A program made the translations under genes and the position numbers. Positions 26,172 through 34,432 of a stretch of 64,000 nucleotides of DNA are shown piece by piece. Each line of letters begins with the position of its first letter. Positions within the stretch are counted from its first letter, which is position 1. Source of the stretch: Streptomyces thermodiastaticus (GTDB lineage: Bacteria; Actinomycetota; Actinomycetes; Streptomycetales; Streptomycetaceae); NCBI RefSeq assembly GCF_014656135.1, contig NZ_BNBV01000001.1, forward strand, positions 389,120-453,119, read 5' to 3'. The notes beneath the pieces were generated by a model. The model saw only the letters and a program-made list of their open reading frames with translations. It did not search any database and was not told the origin of the DNA.

Positions 26172-26478
26172 GCGGACCTCCGCTGCTTGCCGGGCCGGGC
26201 CCCGTGTCGCCGCACGCGCTGCCGGGGCGTCCGCGCACCTCCAGTATGCGGACGGGCCGCGCGCCGCGCCCTGCCTCGCGCCGGGCACCGCGCGGCGCTG
26301 TCGTCCGGCCGCGTGACCGGGACGCTGTGCGCGAAGGAGCGCGGCGACGGCCGCTCCGGTCGCCGTGCGGCGAGCGGCGCCGCCGGCCCCGGAGGCGGGC
26401 TGCCGCACCCGGCGCCGGAACCTGCACACTGGAGGCGTCGGTGAGGTCGCGGCACGGTCCGGGGTAGGAGGACACACT

Positions 26479-28053
26479 GTGCAGACCTGCGGCCGCCGGC
26501 TCGTCTCCGGCCGGTCACGCTCGCTGCTCGCGGTGCTCGCGGGCAGCCTGCCGGTGTTCGCTTTCCCCGCGCCCTCGCTGTGGTGGGTCGCCTGCGTCGC
26601 CCTCGTGCCGTGGATCCTGCTCACCCGTACCGCGCCGACGGGCGGCCGGGCCGTGGTGGACGGGTGGTGCGGCGGGCTGGGTTTCATGCTCGCGGTGCAC
26701 CACTGGCTGCTGCCCAGCACCCATGTGTTCACGGTGGTGCTGGCGGCGCTGCTGGGGGCGCTGTGGGGGCCGTGGGGGTGGCTGGTGCGGCGGCTGCTGG
26801 GCGGGCCGCTGTCGCCGGGCCGGGCGGCGGCAGCCCTGGTGGTGCTTCCGTCGGGCTGGCTGGCGGTGGAGCTGGTGCGTTCCTGGCAGGGGCTGGGCGG
26901 GCCGTGGGGCATGCTCGGCGCCGGGCTGTGGCAGGTGGCACCGGCGCTGCGGCTGGCCTCGGTGGGCGGGGTGTGGCTGGTGAGCTTCCTGGTGGTGGCG
27001 GTCGATGTGGCCGTCGCCGTCCTGCTGGCCGGCCGCGCGGCCCGGGTGGTCGCCGCGGCCGGGCTGGCGGCCACGGCGGCAGCGGTGTGGGCGGCCTGGG
27101 CGTGGGCGCCGCGCCCGGAGACGGCCGGCTCCGTCCGTGTCGCCGTGGTGCAGCCAGGGCAGATCGCGGGCACGGACGGCGCGCTGCGGCGGTTCGCCCG
27201 CGCGGAGCAGCTGACGCGCGGCCTGGCCGGGCAGCGGGCCGACCTGGTCGTGTGGGGCGAGAGCAGCGTCGGGTTCGACCTGCGGGAGCGGCCGTATCTG
27301 GCGCGGCGGCTGGCGGCGCTGTCCCGGGCGACGGGGGCGCCGGTGCTCGTCAATGTCGACGCGCGGCGCTCGGACCGGCCGGGCGTCTACAAGAGTTCCG
27401 TGCTCGTCGGACCGGACGGCCCGGCCGGCGACCAGTACGACAAGATGCGCCTGGTGCCGTTCGGGGAGTACATACCGCTGCGTCCGCTGCTCGGCTGGGC
27501 GACCTGGGTGGGCAGGGCGGCCGGCGAGGACCGTGGCCGGGGCCGCGAGCAGGTGGTGATGGACACCGGGCGCGGGCTGCGGGTCGGGCCGCTGATCTGT
27601 TTCGAATCCGCCTTCCCGGACATGAGCCGGAACCTGGCACGCCGGGGTGCCGATGTGCTGGTGGCGCAGTCGTCGACGTCCACGTTCCAGCACAGCTGGG
27701 CGCCCGCCCAGCATGCCTCGCTGGCCGCGCTGCGGGCCGCCGAGACCGGGCGGCCCATGGTGCACGCCACCCTCACCGGGGTGTCCGCCGGGTACGGACC
27801 GGACGGGCGGCCCGCCGGAGCCTGGCTGGGCACGGACGCGAGCACGGCCCGGGTGTACGAGGTGCCGACCGCGCGCGGCGGCACGCTGTACGTCCGCCTC
27901 GGCGACTGGCCGGTGCACGCGGCCCTGGCGGTGCTCGGCGTGTTCGGCGTGCGGGAGGGGGTGCGGTCGGTCAGGCGGCGCCGGAGCGTTCCAGCAGCGT
28001 CTGCACGACCCGCTCGCACAGCTCATGGGTCTCCAGCGCGTCGCGGGCACTGA
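26479..28053 (+). CDS. lnt: Apolipoprotein N-acyltransferase
   Basis: A 524-residue membrane enzyme that adds the third acyl chain to lipoproteins. It has five or more N-terminal membrane segments (to about residue 215), then a nitrilase-type domain outside the membrane with the catalytic triad: E261 (WGESSVGF), K322 (YDKMRLVPFGEY) and C374 (ICFESAF). The GTG at 26479 has GGAGGA 6 bases upstream. The last 28 codons (RRRSVPAASARPARTAHG) overlap the end of the converging oxidoreductase gene by 83 bp, so the true C-terminus was probably extended by mutation or both tails are used. Confidence 0.9.
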   Translation: MQTCGRRLVSGRSRSLLAVLAGSLPVFAFPAPSLWWVACVALVPWILLTRTAPTGGRAVVDGWCGGLGFMLAVHHWLLPSTHVFTVVLAALLGALWGPWGWLVRRLLGGPLSPGRAAAALVVLPSGWLAVELVRSWQGLGGPWGMLGAGLWQVAPALRLASVGGVWLVSFLVVAVDVAVAVLLAGRAARVVAAAGLAATAAAVWAAWAWAPRPETAGSVRVAVVQPGQIAGTDGALRRFARAEQLTRGLAGQRADLVVWGESSVGFDLRERPYLARRLAALSRATGAPVLVNVDARRSDRPGVYKSSVLVGPDGPAGDQYDKMRLVPFGEYIPLRPLLGWATWVGRAAGEDRGRGREQVVMDTGRGLRVGPLICFESAFPDMSRNLARRGADVLVAQSSTSTFQHSWAPAQHASLAALRAAETGRPMVHATLTGVSAGYGPDGRPAGAWLGTDASTARVYEVPTARGGTLYVRLGDWPVHAALAVLGVFGVREGVRSVRRRRSVPAASARPARTAHGSPARRGH

Positions 28054-28882
28054 GCACCGTGCCGGCGCGGACCGCGTCGAGGAAGGTCAGCACGGCCTGC
28101 TCGATGCCGCGCTGCCGGGCCACCGGCACCCAGTCGCCGCGCCGCCGCACGGTCGGCTGGCCCTTGTGGTCGACGGTCTCGGCGAGGTTCAGCACCTGGC
28201 GTTTGGTGTCGTGGCCGGACACCTCGAGGATCTCCTCGGTGGAACCGCTCATGCGGTTCATCACTCCGAGCGCGGTGAAGCCGTCGCCGGCGAGCTGCAG
28301 GACCACGTGGTGCAGCAGGCCGTCCCGCATCCGGCCGTGCACGGTGACGTCGTCGACCGGGCCGGGCACCAGGAATCGCAGCGTGTCCACGACATGGATG
28401 AAGTCGTCGAGGATCATCGTGCGGGGCTCCTCGGGCAGCCCGACGCGGTTCTTCTGCATCAGGATCAGCTCGCGGGGATGGTCGGCGCACTGCACGTATC
28501 CGGGGGCGTGACGCCGGTTGAAGCCCACCATGAGGGAGACGTTCCGCTCCTCGGCGAGCGCGACCAGCCGCCGGGAGTCGGCGATCCGGTAGGCCAGCGG
28601 CTTGTCGACGTACGTCGGCACGCCCGCTTCCAGCAGCCGGGTGACGAGCTCCGGGTGGGCCGCGGTGGAAGCGTGCACGAACGCGGCGTCGAGTCCCTGG
28701 GCGAGGAGACGGTCCAGGCCGGCGTGGCGCTGCGCGGCGGGCAGGTGCAGGCTGTCGGCCACCCGCTGCAGGGTCGCGGGTGTCCGGGTGTGCAGATGCA
28801 GCTCCACCCCGGGCAGCATGCCGAGCACCGGCAGATACGCCTTGGTGGCGATGTCGCCCAGTCCGATGCAGCCGACCCGCAT
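27971..28882 (-). CDS. Gfo/Idh/MocA-family oxidoreductase
   Basis: A 303-residue NAD(P)-dependent oxidoreductase. The N-terminal Rossmann motif is GCIGLGDIATKAYLP; the active-site lysine motif is VDKPLAY; and the GFNRRHAPGY segment is typical of the C-terminal domain's start. Members oxidise or reduce sugars, inositols and related compounds; the substrate is not evident. The ATG at 28882 follows GGGAGGA. The 3' end overlaps lnt by 83 bp in convergent orientation. Confidence 0.87.
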   Translation of the reverse strand: MRVGCIGLGDIATKAYLPVLGMLPGVELHLHTRTPATLQRVADSLHLPAAQRHAGLDRLLAQGLDAAFVHASTAAHPELVTRLLEAGVPTYVDKPLAYRIADSRRLVALAEERNVSLMVGFNRRHAPGYVQCADHPRELILMQKNRVGLPEEPRTMILDDFIHVVDTLRFLVPGPVDDVTVHGRMRDGLLHHVVLQLAGDGFTALGVMNRMSGSTEEILEVSGHDTKRQVLNLAETVDHKGQPTVRRRGDWVPVARQRGIEQAVLTFLDAVRAGTVLSARDALETHELCERVVQTLLERSGAA

Positions 28883-29106
28883 GTGTCCTCCCCTGCCGTC
28901 CCGCCCACGTTCTCGCCGGTGCCTTTGTGCCTCCGCAGCATACGGGGGCCGTCCGGGCCGCCGGCCGGTGATGCGGCACCCCCGGGACGGCGGCGGACGG
29001 GCGTCACCTTCGGGTACCGCACCCAACCCTCCAGGGGCGTGCGGGGTCACCCGTGCGGGGCATCCTCGGCCTGTCCCCCGGCCGCCGGCACGGCGACCCG
29101 AGCAGA

Positions 29107-29616
29107 GTGGCACGGGTGCATCGACCGACGACCACCGCAACGCTTCTCGTCATGGCGGCCGTTTCGGCCCTGACCGGCTGCGTCACGGTCCAGCGGACGC
29201 CCGAGCCGGGCCATGCCGCGGCCACCGCACGGCCGCCGGGGCCCCGTCCGGACGGCGCCGCCGCGCCGGATTCGCAGGCCTCGCCGCGGCAGGCGCTGGA
29301 ACGGACCGCCCCGTCCGCCGCTCCCGACCCGGCCGGCCGGCCCCCCTCCCGGCCCGCGGCCGGGGCCGGCGCCGACGCCGGGGCAGCGCAGCCCGCGGCG
29401 CCGGCACCACGCTTGCACGAGCGCCATGAGCGGCCTCAGGCACCACGTCCACGGCAGACGCAGCGCAGCCCGCACACGCACGCCCCGCTTCCCGTGCCCG
29501 GTCTGCCGAACCCCGCGGCCCGGGCTTCGGGTCTGTGCGCGCTCGGCACGCAGTACGGCCGCTGGCGGATCGGCAGTCCGGAGGAGAAGATCTGCGGGCA
29601 GACCTTCGGCCGCTGA
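29107..29616 (+). CDS. Small proline/alanine-rich lipoprotein
   Basis: The protein (about 169 residues) has a type II signal peptide: HRPTTTATLLVMAAVSALTGC, where LTGC is the lipobox. The mature part is a low-complexity Pro/Ala/Arg spacer of about 110 residues, ending in a short conserved-looking tail (SGLCALGTQYGRWRIGSPE, ICGQTFGR) with two cysteines. It is likely an outer-surface lipoprotein of unknown function. The start is uncertain: GTG at 29107 or 29116, and the frame is open to 29053. Confidence 0.6.
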   Translation: MARVHRPTTTATLLVMAAVSALTGCVTVQRTPEPGHAAATARPPGPRPDGAAAPDSQASPRQALERTAPSAAPDPAGRPPSRPAAGAGADAGAAQPAAPAPRLHERHERPQAPRPRQTQRSPHTHAPLPVPGLPNPAARASGLCALGTQYGRWRIGSPEEKICGQTFGR

Positions 29617-29664
29617 TCCGTCCCCGGCCGGGTGCGGCAGCACGCCGGTGCGGCCGCGGTGGTC

Positions 29665-30183
29665 TCAGGACCGCTGCCGGGGCGGTCCGCCCGGGCCGCC
29701 GTTGCCGTCGTCCTGTCCCAGCCGCTGTTCCAGCCGCCGGATCGCCGCGCGCACCGAGGCTCCGTAGCTGTCGTCGGGCAGGGTGTCGGCCGCCGCCCGC
29801 GCGCGGCGCAGATGGCTCCGGGCGGCCTCCGCACGGCCGAGCCGGGCGTAGTCGGCGGCCAGGTCGAGGTGGAGGCAGGGGTAGAGGGCGCGGGCGGCCG
29901 GCGCTCCGGCGTGGCCGCCGAGCCGGTCGTCCCGCAGTTCCTCGGCGGCGGACAGCGCTCTGAGGTCCCAGGCCAGCGCGTCCGCGGGATCGTCCTGGGT
30001 GTCGGCCATGTAGTGGGCCACTGTGCAGCGGTGCAGCGGATCGCCGTCCTCGGCGATCTCGTGCCACAGATCGAGCAGCCGCAGCCGTGCCTCCTCGCGG
30101 TCCCCGGCGTGGTGCAGCAGCACGCTCTGGCCGATCCGCGTCAGCACGGCGTCCGCCGCCGTCTGCTCCTGTCGTTCCGTCAC
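29665..30183 (-). CDS. TPR-like helical protein of unknown function
   Basis: A 172-residue all-helical protein with at least two TPR-like pairs (LLHHAGDREEARLRLLDLWH, LAADYARLGRAEAARSHLRRA). No signal or membrane segment. From memory, similar short proteins are common in Streptomyces and have no known role. The GTG at 30183 has GGAGG upstream and gives MTERQEQTAADAVLTRIG. The C-terminus is Gly/Pro/Arg-rich. Confidence 0.72.
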   Translation of the reverse strand: MTERQEQTAADAVLTRIGQSVLLHHAGDREEARLRLLDLWHEIAEDGDPLHRCTVAHYMADTQDDPADALAWDLRALSAAEELRDDRLGGHAGAPAARALYPCLHLDLAADYARLGRAEAARSHLRRARAAADTLPDDSYGASVRAAIRRLEQRLGQDDGNGGPGGPPRQRS

Positions 30184-30345
30184 CCGGCCTCCAGCCCTGT
30201 CCCGACCGACGTGTACGACGCTAGCCGCAGCCACGGGCCATCCAGGTCAGGCGGCCCGGGACACGACGGACACGCCCACGCAATGCGGTCCCGCCTCCCG
30301 CCGGCCGCCCCCGGACCGCCCCGGCCGGCGGGAGTGCGGCCTCGC

Positions 30346-31029
30346 TCAGCCCAGGTCCGGGATCTGCCAGTCGATCGGCTCGTGGCCCTGGCGGGCCACC
30401 GCCTCGTCGATCTGGGAGAAGGGGCGGGAGCCGAAGAACTTGCGGGCGGACAGCGGGGAGGGGTGGGCGCCCTTGACGACCACGTGCCGGTTCTGGTCGA
30501 TCAGCGGGAGCTTCTTCTGGGCGTAGTTGCCCCACAGCACGAAGACCGCCGGGTCCGGCCGCTCGGCGACCGCGCGGATCACCGCGTCCGTGAACCGCTC
30601 CCAGCCGCGCCCCTTGTGCGAGTTGGCCTCGCCGGCGCGGACCGTGAGCACCGCGTTGAGCAGCAGCACGCCCTGCCGGGCCCACGGCATGAGGTAGCCG
30701 TTGTCCGGGACGGGGACGCCCAGGTCCTCGTGCAGCTCCTTGTAGATGTTGCGCAGCGACGGCGGGATCTTCACCCCGGGGCGGACGGAGAAGCACAGGC
30801 CATGGCCCTGGCCCTCGCCGTGGTAGGGGTCCTGCCCGAGGATCAGCACCTTCACCCGGTCGTACGGCGTGGCCTCCAGCGCGGCGAAGACCTCCTCGCG
30901 CGGCGGGTACACGGGACCGTTCGCCCGCTCCTTCTCGACGAACTCGGTCAGCTCCTGGAAGTAGGGCTGCTGCAGCTCGTCGCCCAGAACCCCGCGCCAG
31001 GACTCGGGCAGCATGGCGATGTCGGTCAC
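30346..31029 (-). CDS. ung: Uracil-DNA glycosylase (family 1)
   Basis: A 227-residue family 1 uracil-DNA glycosylase that removes uracil from DNA. The catalytic-water motif GQDPYH is at residues 65-70 (D67) and the minor-groove loop HPSPLS is at 189-194 (H189). The length is normal. The ATG at 31029 gives MTDIAMLPESWRGVL. With the Mug-type enzyme at 800 it gives this window two uracil-excision enzymes. Confidence 0.96.
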   Translation of the reverse strand: MTDIAMLPESWRGVLGDELQQPYFQELTEFVEKERANGPVYPPREEVFAALEATPYDRVKVLILGQDPYHGEGQGHGLCFSVRPGVKIPPSLRNIYKELHEDLGVPVPDNGYLMPWARQGVLLLNAVLTVRAGEANSHKGRGWERFTDAVIRAVAERPDPAVFVLWGNYAQKKLPLIDQNRHVVVKGAHPSPLSARKFFGSRPFSQIDEAVARQGHEPIDWQIPDLG

Positions 31030-31355
31030 GTCGTTCGTCCTTCAACGGTGTGCGGTCACTTGCAGGACTCCGAACCTACCGGCGACCACTGACAACGCCC
31101 CACCGCGGCGGAAACGTCCCGCGCCGGCGGCTGTTCCTGCGGGACAGCTCCCCCGTCTCCCTGGTCGACGACGGACCGGGAGCCCGCTCTTGGCCGGCGA
31201 CGCCGTCGTCGGCCGCCGCGGATGCGGGCGGCGGAGAGCTTCACCGCCCGCCCGTGTCGCGGGCGGCCGTCGGCACCCGGCCTGCCACGTGAGCGGGCCC
31301 GGGTGCCGTCCCAGGAGGGCGGCCGTCGTGACCGGATCGCGACCGCCGGCGCGTC
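31030..31355. other. Gap with inverted repeats
   Basis: No gene is supported in this 326-bp gap. It contains an inverted repeat CCGCCCG (31244-31250) / CGGGCGG (31260-31266) and the terminator at 31271-31308. The ung promoter must lie near its left-facing start at 31029. Confidence 0.4.
31271..31308. terminator. Hairpin downstream of the SDR pair
   Basis: CGGCACCCGG (31271-31280) and CCGGGTGCCG (31299-31308) form a perfect 10-bp stem about 50 bp after the stop codon of the leftward SDR operon. Confidence 0.5.
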
Positions 31356-32123
31356 TCAGCCGACGCCGGCGTTGAGGAAGATGCCGCCGTCGATGACGAG
31401 AGTCTGCCCGGTGATCCAGTCGGACTGCTCGGAGGTGAGGAACGCCGCCGCACCGCCGATGTCGGAGGGCACCCCGAGCCGGCCCAGCGGATAGGCGGCG
31501 GCCGCCTCCTCCTCACGGCCCTCGTACAAAGCCGCGGCGAACTTGGTCTTCACCACCGCGGGCGCGATCGCGTTGACCCGCACCTTGGGCGCGTATTCGT
31601 GTGCCAGCTGCTGGGTGAGGTTGACCAGCGCGGCCTTGCTGACGCCGTACGCCGCGATGAACGGCGAGGGGGCCAGGCCCGCGATGGAGGCGATGTTGAC
31701 GATCGCGCCGCCGTTGTCCTTCTGCCAGGCGTGCCAGGTGCGCTGGGCGAACCCGAGCGCGGAGAGGACGTTGGTCTCGAAGACCTTGCGCGCCACGTTC
31801 AGGTCGAGGTCGGCGAGCGGGCCGAACACCGGGTTGGTGCCGGCGTTGTTGACCAGGTAGTCGATGCGGCCGAACGTCTCCATGACGCGTTCGACGGCCT
31901 CGTGCTGGTGGGCCTCGTCGTGCGCCTTGCCCGCGACGGTCATCACCCGCTTCGAGCCCAGCCGTTCGGCGGCCTCCTTCAGCGCCTCCTCGTTGCGGCC
32001 GGTGATGCACACCCGGTCGCCGCGGGCGACCAGCGCCTCGGCCACGCCGTAGCCGATGCCGCGGCTGGCGCCGGTGACGAGGGCGACCTTGCCCGACTCC
32101 TCGGGCAGTTCTACGGAAGTCAT
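31356..32123 (-). CDS. SDR-family oxidoreductase (second gene of pair)
   Basis: A 255-residue short-chain dehydrogenase: TGASRGIG at residues 17-24, NNAGT, the serine in NIASIAGL, YGVSK and VIDGGIFLNAGVG at the end. The form is like 3-oxoacyl-ACP reductases and the SDRs of fatty-acid or polyketide metabolism. It begins 11 bp after the stop of the other SDR gene, so the two are one transcript. The ATG at 32123 gives MTSVELPEESGKVALVTG. Confidence 0.9.
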   Translation of the reverse strand: MTSVELPEESGKVALVTGASRGIGYGVAEALVARGDRVCITGRNEEALKEAAERLGSKRVMTVAGKAHDEAHQHEAVERVMETFGRIDYLVNNAGTNPVFGPLADLDLNVARKVFETNVLSALGFAQRTWHAWQKDNGGAIVNIASIAGLAPSPFIAAYGVSKAALVNLTQQLAHEYAPKVRVNAIAPAVVKTKFAAALYEGREEEAAAAYPLGRLGVPSDIGGAAAFLTSEQSDWITGQTLVIDGGIFLNAGVG

Positions 32124-32134
32124 CTGGTCGTTCC

Positions 32135-32896
32135 TCAGTTCAGCGGTCCGCCGGCGACGTACAGCACCTGGCCGGAGACGAAGCCGGCCGCGTCGCCCGT
32201 GAAGAAGGCGATGGCGTTGGCGACGTCCTCCGGCTCGCCGACGCGCTGCACCGGGATCTGGGTGGCGGCCGCGGCCTTGAAGTCCTCGAAGCCCATGCCG
32301 ACCCGCTCGGCGGTGGCCTTGGTCATCTCGGTGGCGATGAAGCCGGGGGCGACGGCGTTGGCGGTGATGCCGAACTTGCCCAGCTCCTTGGCCAGAGTCT
32401 TGGTGAAGCCCTGCAGACCGGCCTTGGCCGCGGAGTAGTTGACCTGGCCGCGGTTGCCGAGCGCGGAGGACGAGGAGAGGTTGACGATGCGTCCGAAGCC
32501 GGCGTCGACCATGTACTTCTGGCAGGCACGGGTCATCAGGAACGAGCCGCGCAGGTGCACGTTCATGACGGTGTCCCAGTCGGACACGCTCATCTTGAAC
32601 AGCAGGTTGTCGCGGAGCACGCCCGCGTTGTTGACCAGGATGGTGGGCGCGCCGAGTTCCTCGACCACGCGGGCGACGGCGGCCTCGACCTGCGCCTCGT
32701 CGGAGACGTCGGCGCCGACGGCGAGGGCTTGGCCCCCGGACGCGGTGATCTTCTCCACGGTGTCCTTGCAGGCGGACTCGTCGAGGTCGATCACGGCGAC
32801 CGCGCGCCCCTCGGCGGCCAGACGGACGGCGGTGGCCGCGCCGATGCCGCGCGCGGCACCGGTGACGACGGCTACCCGCTGCTCAGTGGTGGACAT
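32135..32896 (-). CDS. FabG-like 3-oxoacyl-ACP reductase (first gene of pair)
   Basis: A 253-residue SDR: TGAARGIG at residues 12-19, NNAG, the catalytic Ser in NLSSSSALG, YSAAK with Tyr/Lys, and VAGGPLN at the C-terminus. The segment GVLRDNLLFKMSVSDWD is typical of FabG, which reduces beta-ketoacyl-ACP or -CoA with NADPH. It may act outside core fatty-acid synthesis because the usual fab genes are absent. The ATG at 32896 has GAGGAG upstream. Direct repeats and a dyad lie between its start and the hairpin at 33018. Confidence 0.88.
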   Translation of the reverse strand: MSTTEQRVAVVTGAARGIGAATAVRLAAEGRAVAVIDLDESACKDTVEKITASGGQALAVGADVSDEAQVEAAVARVVEELGAPTILVNNAGVLRDNLLFKMSVSDWDTVMNVHLRGSFLMTRACQKYMVDAGFGRIVNLSSSSALGNRGQVNYSAAKAGLQGFTKTLAKELGKFGITANAVAPGFIATEMTKATAERVGMGFEDFKAAAATQIPVQRVGEPEDVANAIAFFTGDAAGFVSGQVLYVAGGPLN

Positions 32897-32933
32897 TGCT
32901 GCTTCTCCTCGCCCTAGACATCGCCCTGGGGAC

Positions 32934-32989
32934 AACCCGGTCCGGGTCGTCGGAACCCGGTCCGGCCTACGGTGAGCGACCGCTTAGTA
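32934..32989 (-). promoter_or_regulatory. Direct repeats and dyad upstream of the SDR operon
   Basis: AACCCGGTCCGG occurs at 32934-32945 and again at 32954-32965, exactly 20 bp (about two helical turns) apart. Just upstream (reading leftward) is the partial dyad TGAGCGACCGCTTAGTA (32973-32989). This placement suits a promoter with operator. Confidence 0.4.
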
Positions 32990-33017
32990 CCTTCGGCAGA
33001 CGTGACGCTAGAAGCCC

Positions 33018-33050
33018 TCACACCCGGTGTCAACGGGACACCGGGTGTGA
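33018..33050 (-). terminator. 14-bp perfect hairpin after the DUF3037/HipA operon
   Basis: TCACACCCGGTGTC, AACGG loop, GACACCGGGTGTGA: a perfect 14-bp stem starting 10 bases past the DUF3037 stop at 33060. Confidence 0.75.
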
Positions 33051-33059
33051 TGTGATCCA

Positions 33060-33509
33060 TTACCTCACCAGGAGCCGCAGCAACCGTTCCGTCTCGGCCA
33101 CCGGGTCGGTGGTCAGACCGGTGTGGACCGGGCCGGGCTGCAGGATCGTCGAGCGGGGCGCGACGAGCCAGCGGAACCGCCGCCCGGGGTCGTCGCCGCC
33201 CACCGCCCCGGCCGCCTCGCCTCCAACGCACACCTTCTCCACGGCCTCCAGCGCGGCCCGCACCCCCGCCACATCGGCCGCCGGGTCGAGGGCCAGCAGC
33301 CGTGCCTCGTCCAGGTGGGTGCGGGCGCCGACGTAGGAGCGGGCCCGGCAGTAGACGACGACGCCCGCATTGACGCACTCGCCGCGCTCCACGCGCGGCA
33401 CGACGCGCAGCAGCGCGTACTCGAAGACGTCCCGGCCGCGGCCCTGGCCGGCCCGGGTGATGTGACGCTCGCCCGCCTGCCGGCCGCCGAGCACAGGACG
33501 GTCGCTCAT
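33060..33509 (-). CDS. DUF3037 protein paired with HipA-like kinase
   Basis: A 149-residue DUF3037 protein. The core includes FEYALLRVVPRVERGECVNAGVVVYC, LDEARLLALDP and RFRWLVAPRSTILQPGPVHTGL. Its function is unknown. The ATG at 33509 overlaps the stop codon of the HipA-like gene (ATGA), so the two are translationally coupled, and the pairing recurs in other bacteria from memory. A partner or antitoxin-like role for DUF3037 is speculation. Confidence 0.85.
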   Translation of the reverse strand: MSDRPVLGGRQAGERHITRAGQGRGRDVFEYALLRVVPRVERGECVNAGVVVYCRARSYVGARTHLDEARLLALDPAADVAGVRAALEAVEKVCVGGEAAGAVGGDDPGRRFRWLVAPRSTILQPGPVHTGLTTDPVAETERLLRLLVR

Positions 33510-34270
33510 CGGGTTCCCTCCAGACCGGTGATGCGTTCGTGGACGACGGCCGCGCGGGTCAGCAGCGGGCGCGCGTAGGCCCGGCGCACCTCGTCCGGTG
33601 CGGCGAAGCCGGGCTCGTCGCTCAACCAGACGTCGGGGATCTCGGCCGTCACCTCGGCCAGCAGGTCCTCGGTGACGAGCGGGGCGAGATCGGCCGCAGC
33701 CGCCGCGACGTCGGGGGCGAAGGCGGCCAGCGCGTGGTCGGAGGCGTCGTAGGGGCGCGCGGCGGAGGCCTCGGCGCCGGGCCAGTTGTGGTGCCAGATC
33801 ATGGTGGCGCCGTGGTCGATGAGCCACAGCTCGCCGTGCCAGCGCAGCAGGTTGGGGTTGCGCCAGGAGCGGTCCACGTTGTTCACCAGGGCGTCGAACC
33901 ACACGATCCGCCCGGCCTCCTCGGCGTCCACCGGGAAGGCGAGCGGGTCGAACCCGAGGGCGCCGGAGAGGAAGTCCATCCCGAGGTTTGTTCCGCCGCT
34001 GGACCTGAGCAGGTCCTGCACCCGCTCGTCGGGTTCGCCGACGCCGAGCACCGGGTCGAGGCCGATGGTCACCAGGCGCGGCACCCGCAGGCCCAGCCGG
34101 CGGGCCAGTTCGCCGCACACCACCTCGGCGATCAGTGTCTTGCGGCCCTGTCCGGCGCCGGTGAACTTCAGCACGTACGTTTCGAAGTCGTCGGCCTCGA
34201 CGAGCCCCGGCAGCGATCCGCCCTCGCGCAACGGCGCGATGAACCGGGTCGCGTTGACTTCCTTCAGCAT
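33506..34270 (-). CDS. HipA-like kinase-fold protein
   Basis: A 254-residue HipA-family kinase-fold protein, shorter than E. coli HipA (440 residues). An ATP-lysine candidate lies in YVLKFTGAGQGRKTLIAE; the catalytic loop is FDALVNNVDRSWRNPNLL (Asp and Asn); the metal-binding Asp is in LIDHGATMIW. HipA toxins phosphorylate tRNA synthetases; shorter stand-alone kinases of this kind have no assigned target. The start MLKEVNATRFIAPL at 34270 is clear. The next gene, DUF3037, overlaps by 4 bp. Confidence 0.82.
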   Translation of the reverse strand: MLKEVNATRFIAPLREGGSLPGLVEADDFETYVLKFTGAGQGRKTLIAEVVCGELARRLGLRVPRLVTIGLDPVLGVGEPDERVQDLLRSSGGTNLGMDFLSGALGFDPLAFPVDAEEAGRIVWFDALVNNVDRSWRNPNLLRWHGELWLIDHGATMIWHHNWPGAEASAARPYDASDHALAAFAPDVAAAAADLAPLVTEDLLAEVTAEIPDVWLSDEPGFAAPDEVRRAYARPLLTRAAVVHERITGLEGTR

Positions 34271-34349
34271 CGCCCCAGGTTATCGGCGTTCCGGCCGGGC
34301 TGTGGCGCGCGGGTGAACGCGCGGAGGCCGGCGGCCGTACCCCTGTGCG

Positions 34350-34418
34350 CATCAGCACGGCACGTCCTTGCACATCAGCACGGCACATCCTTGCACATCA
34401 GCACGGCACGTCCTGACG
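34350..34418. repeat. Three tandem 23-bp units before the Rieske gene
   Basis: The unit CATCAGCACGGCACGTCCTT plus 3 bases is repeated at 34350-34372, 34373-34395 and 34396-34418, with one change in the second copy (GCACAT for GCACGT) and a changed end in the third. It occupies the promoter region between the divergent HipA-like and Rieske genes. Confidence 0.75.
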
Positions 34419-34432
34419 AAAGGAACACGGGT

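Noticed and set aside
34350..34418. Plasmid-type iterons or replication origin
   Set aside because: Only three 23-bp copies, no replication gene and no AT-rich unwinding region; a promoter element is more likely.
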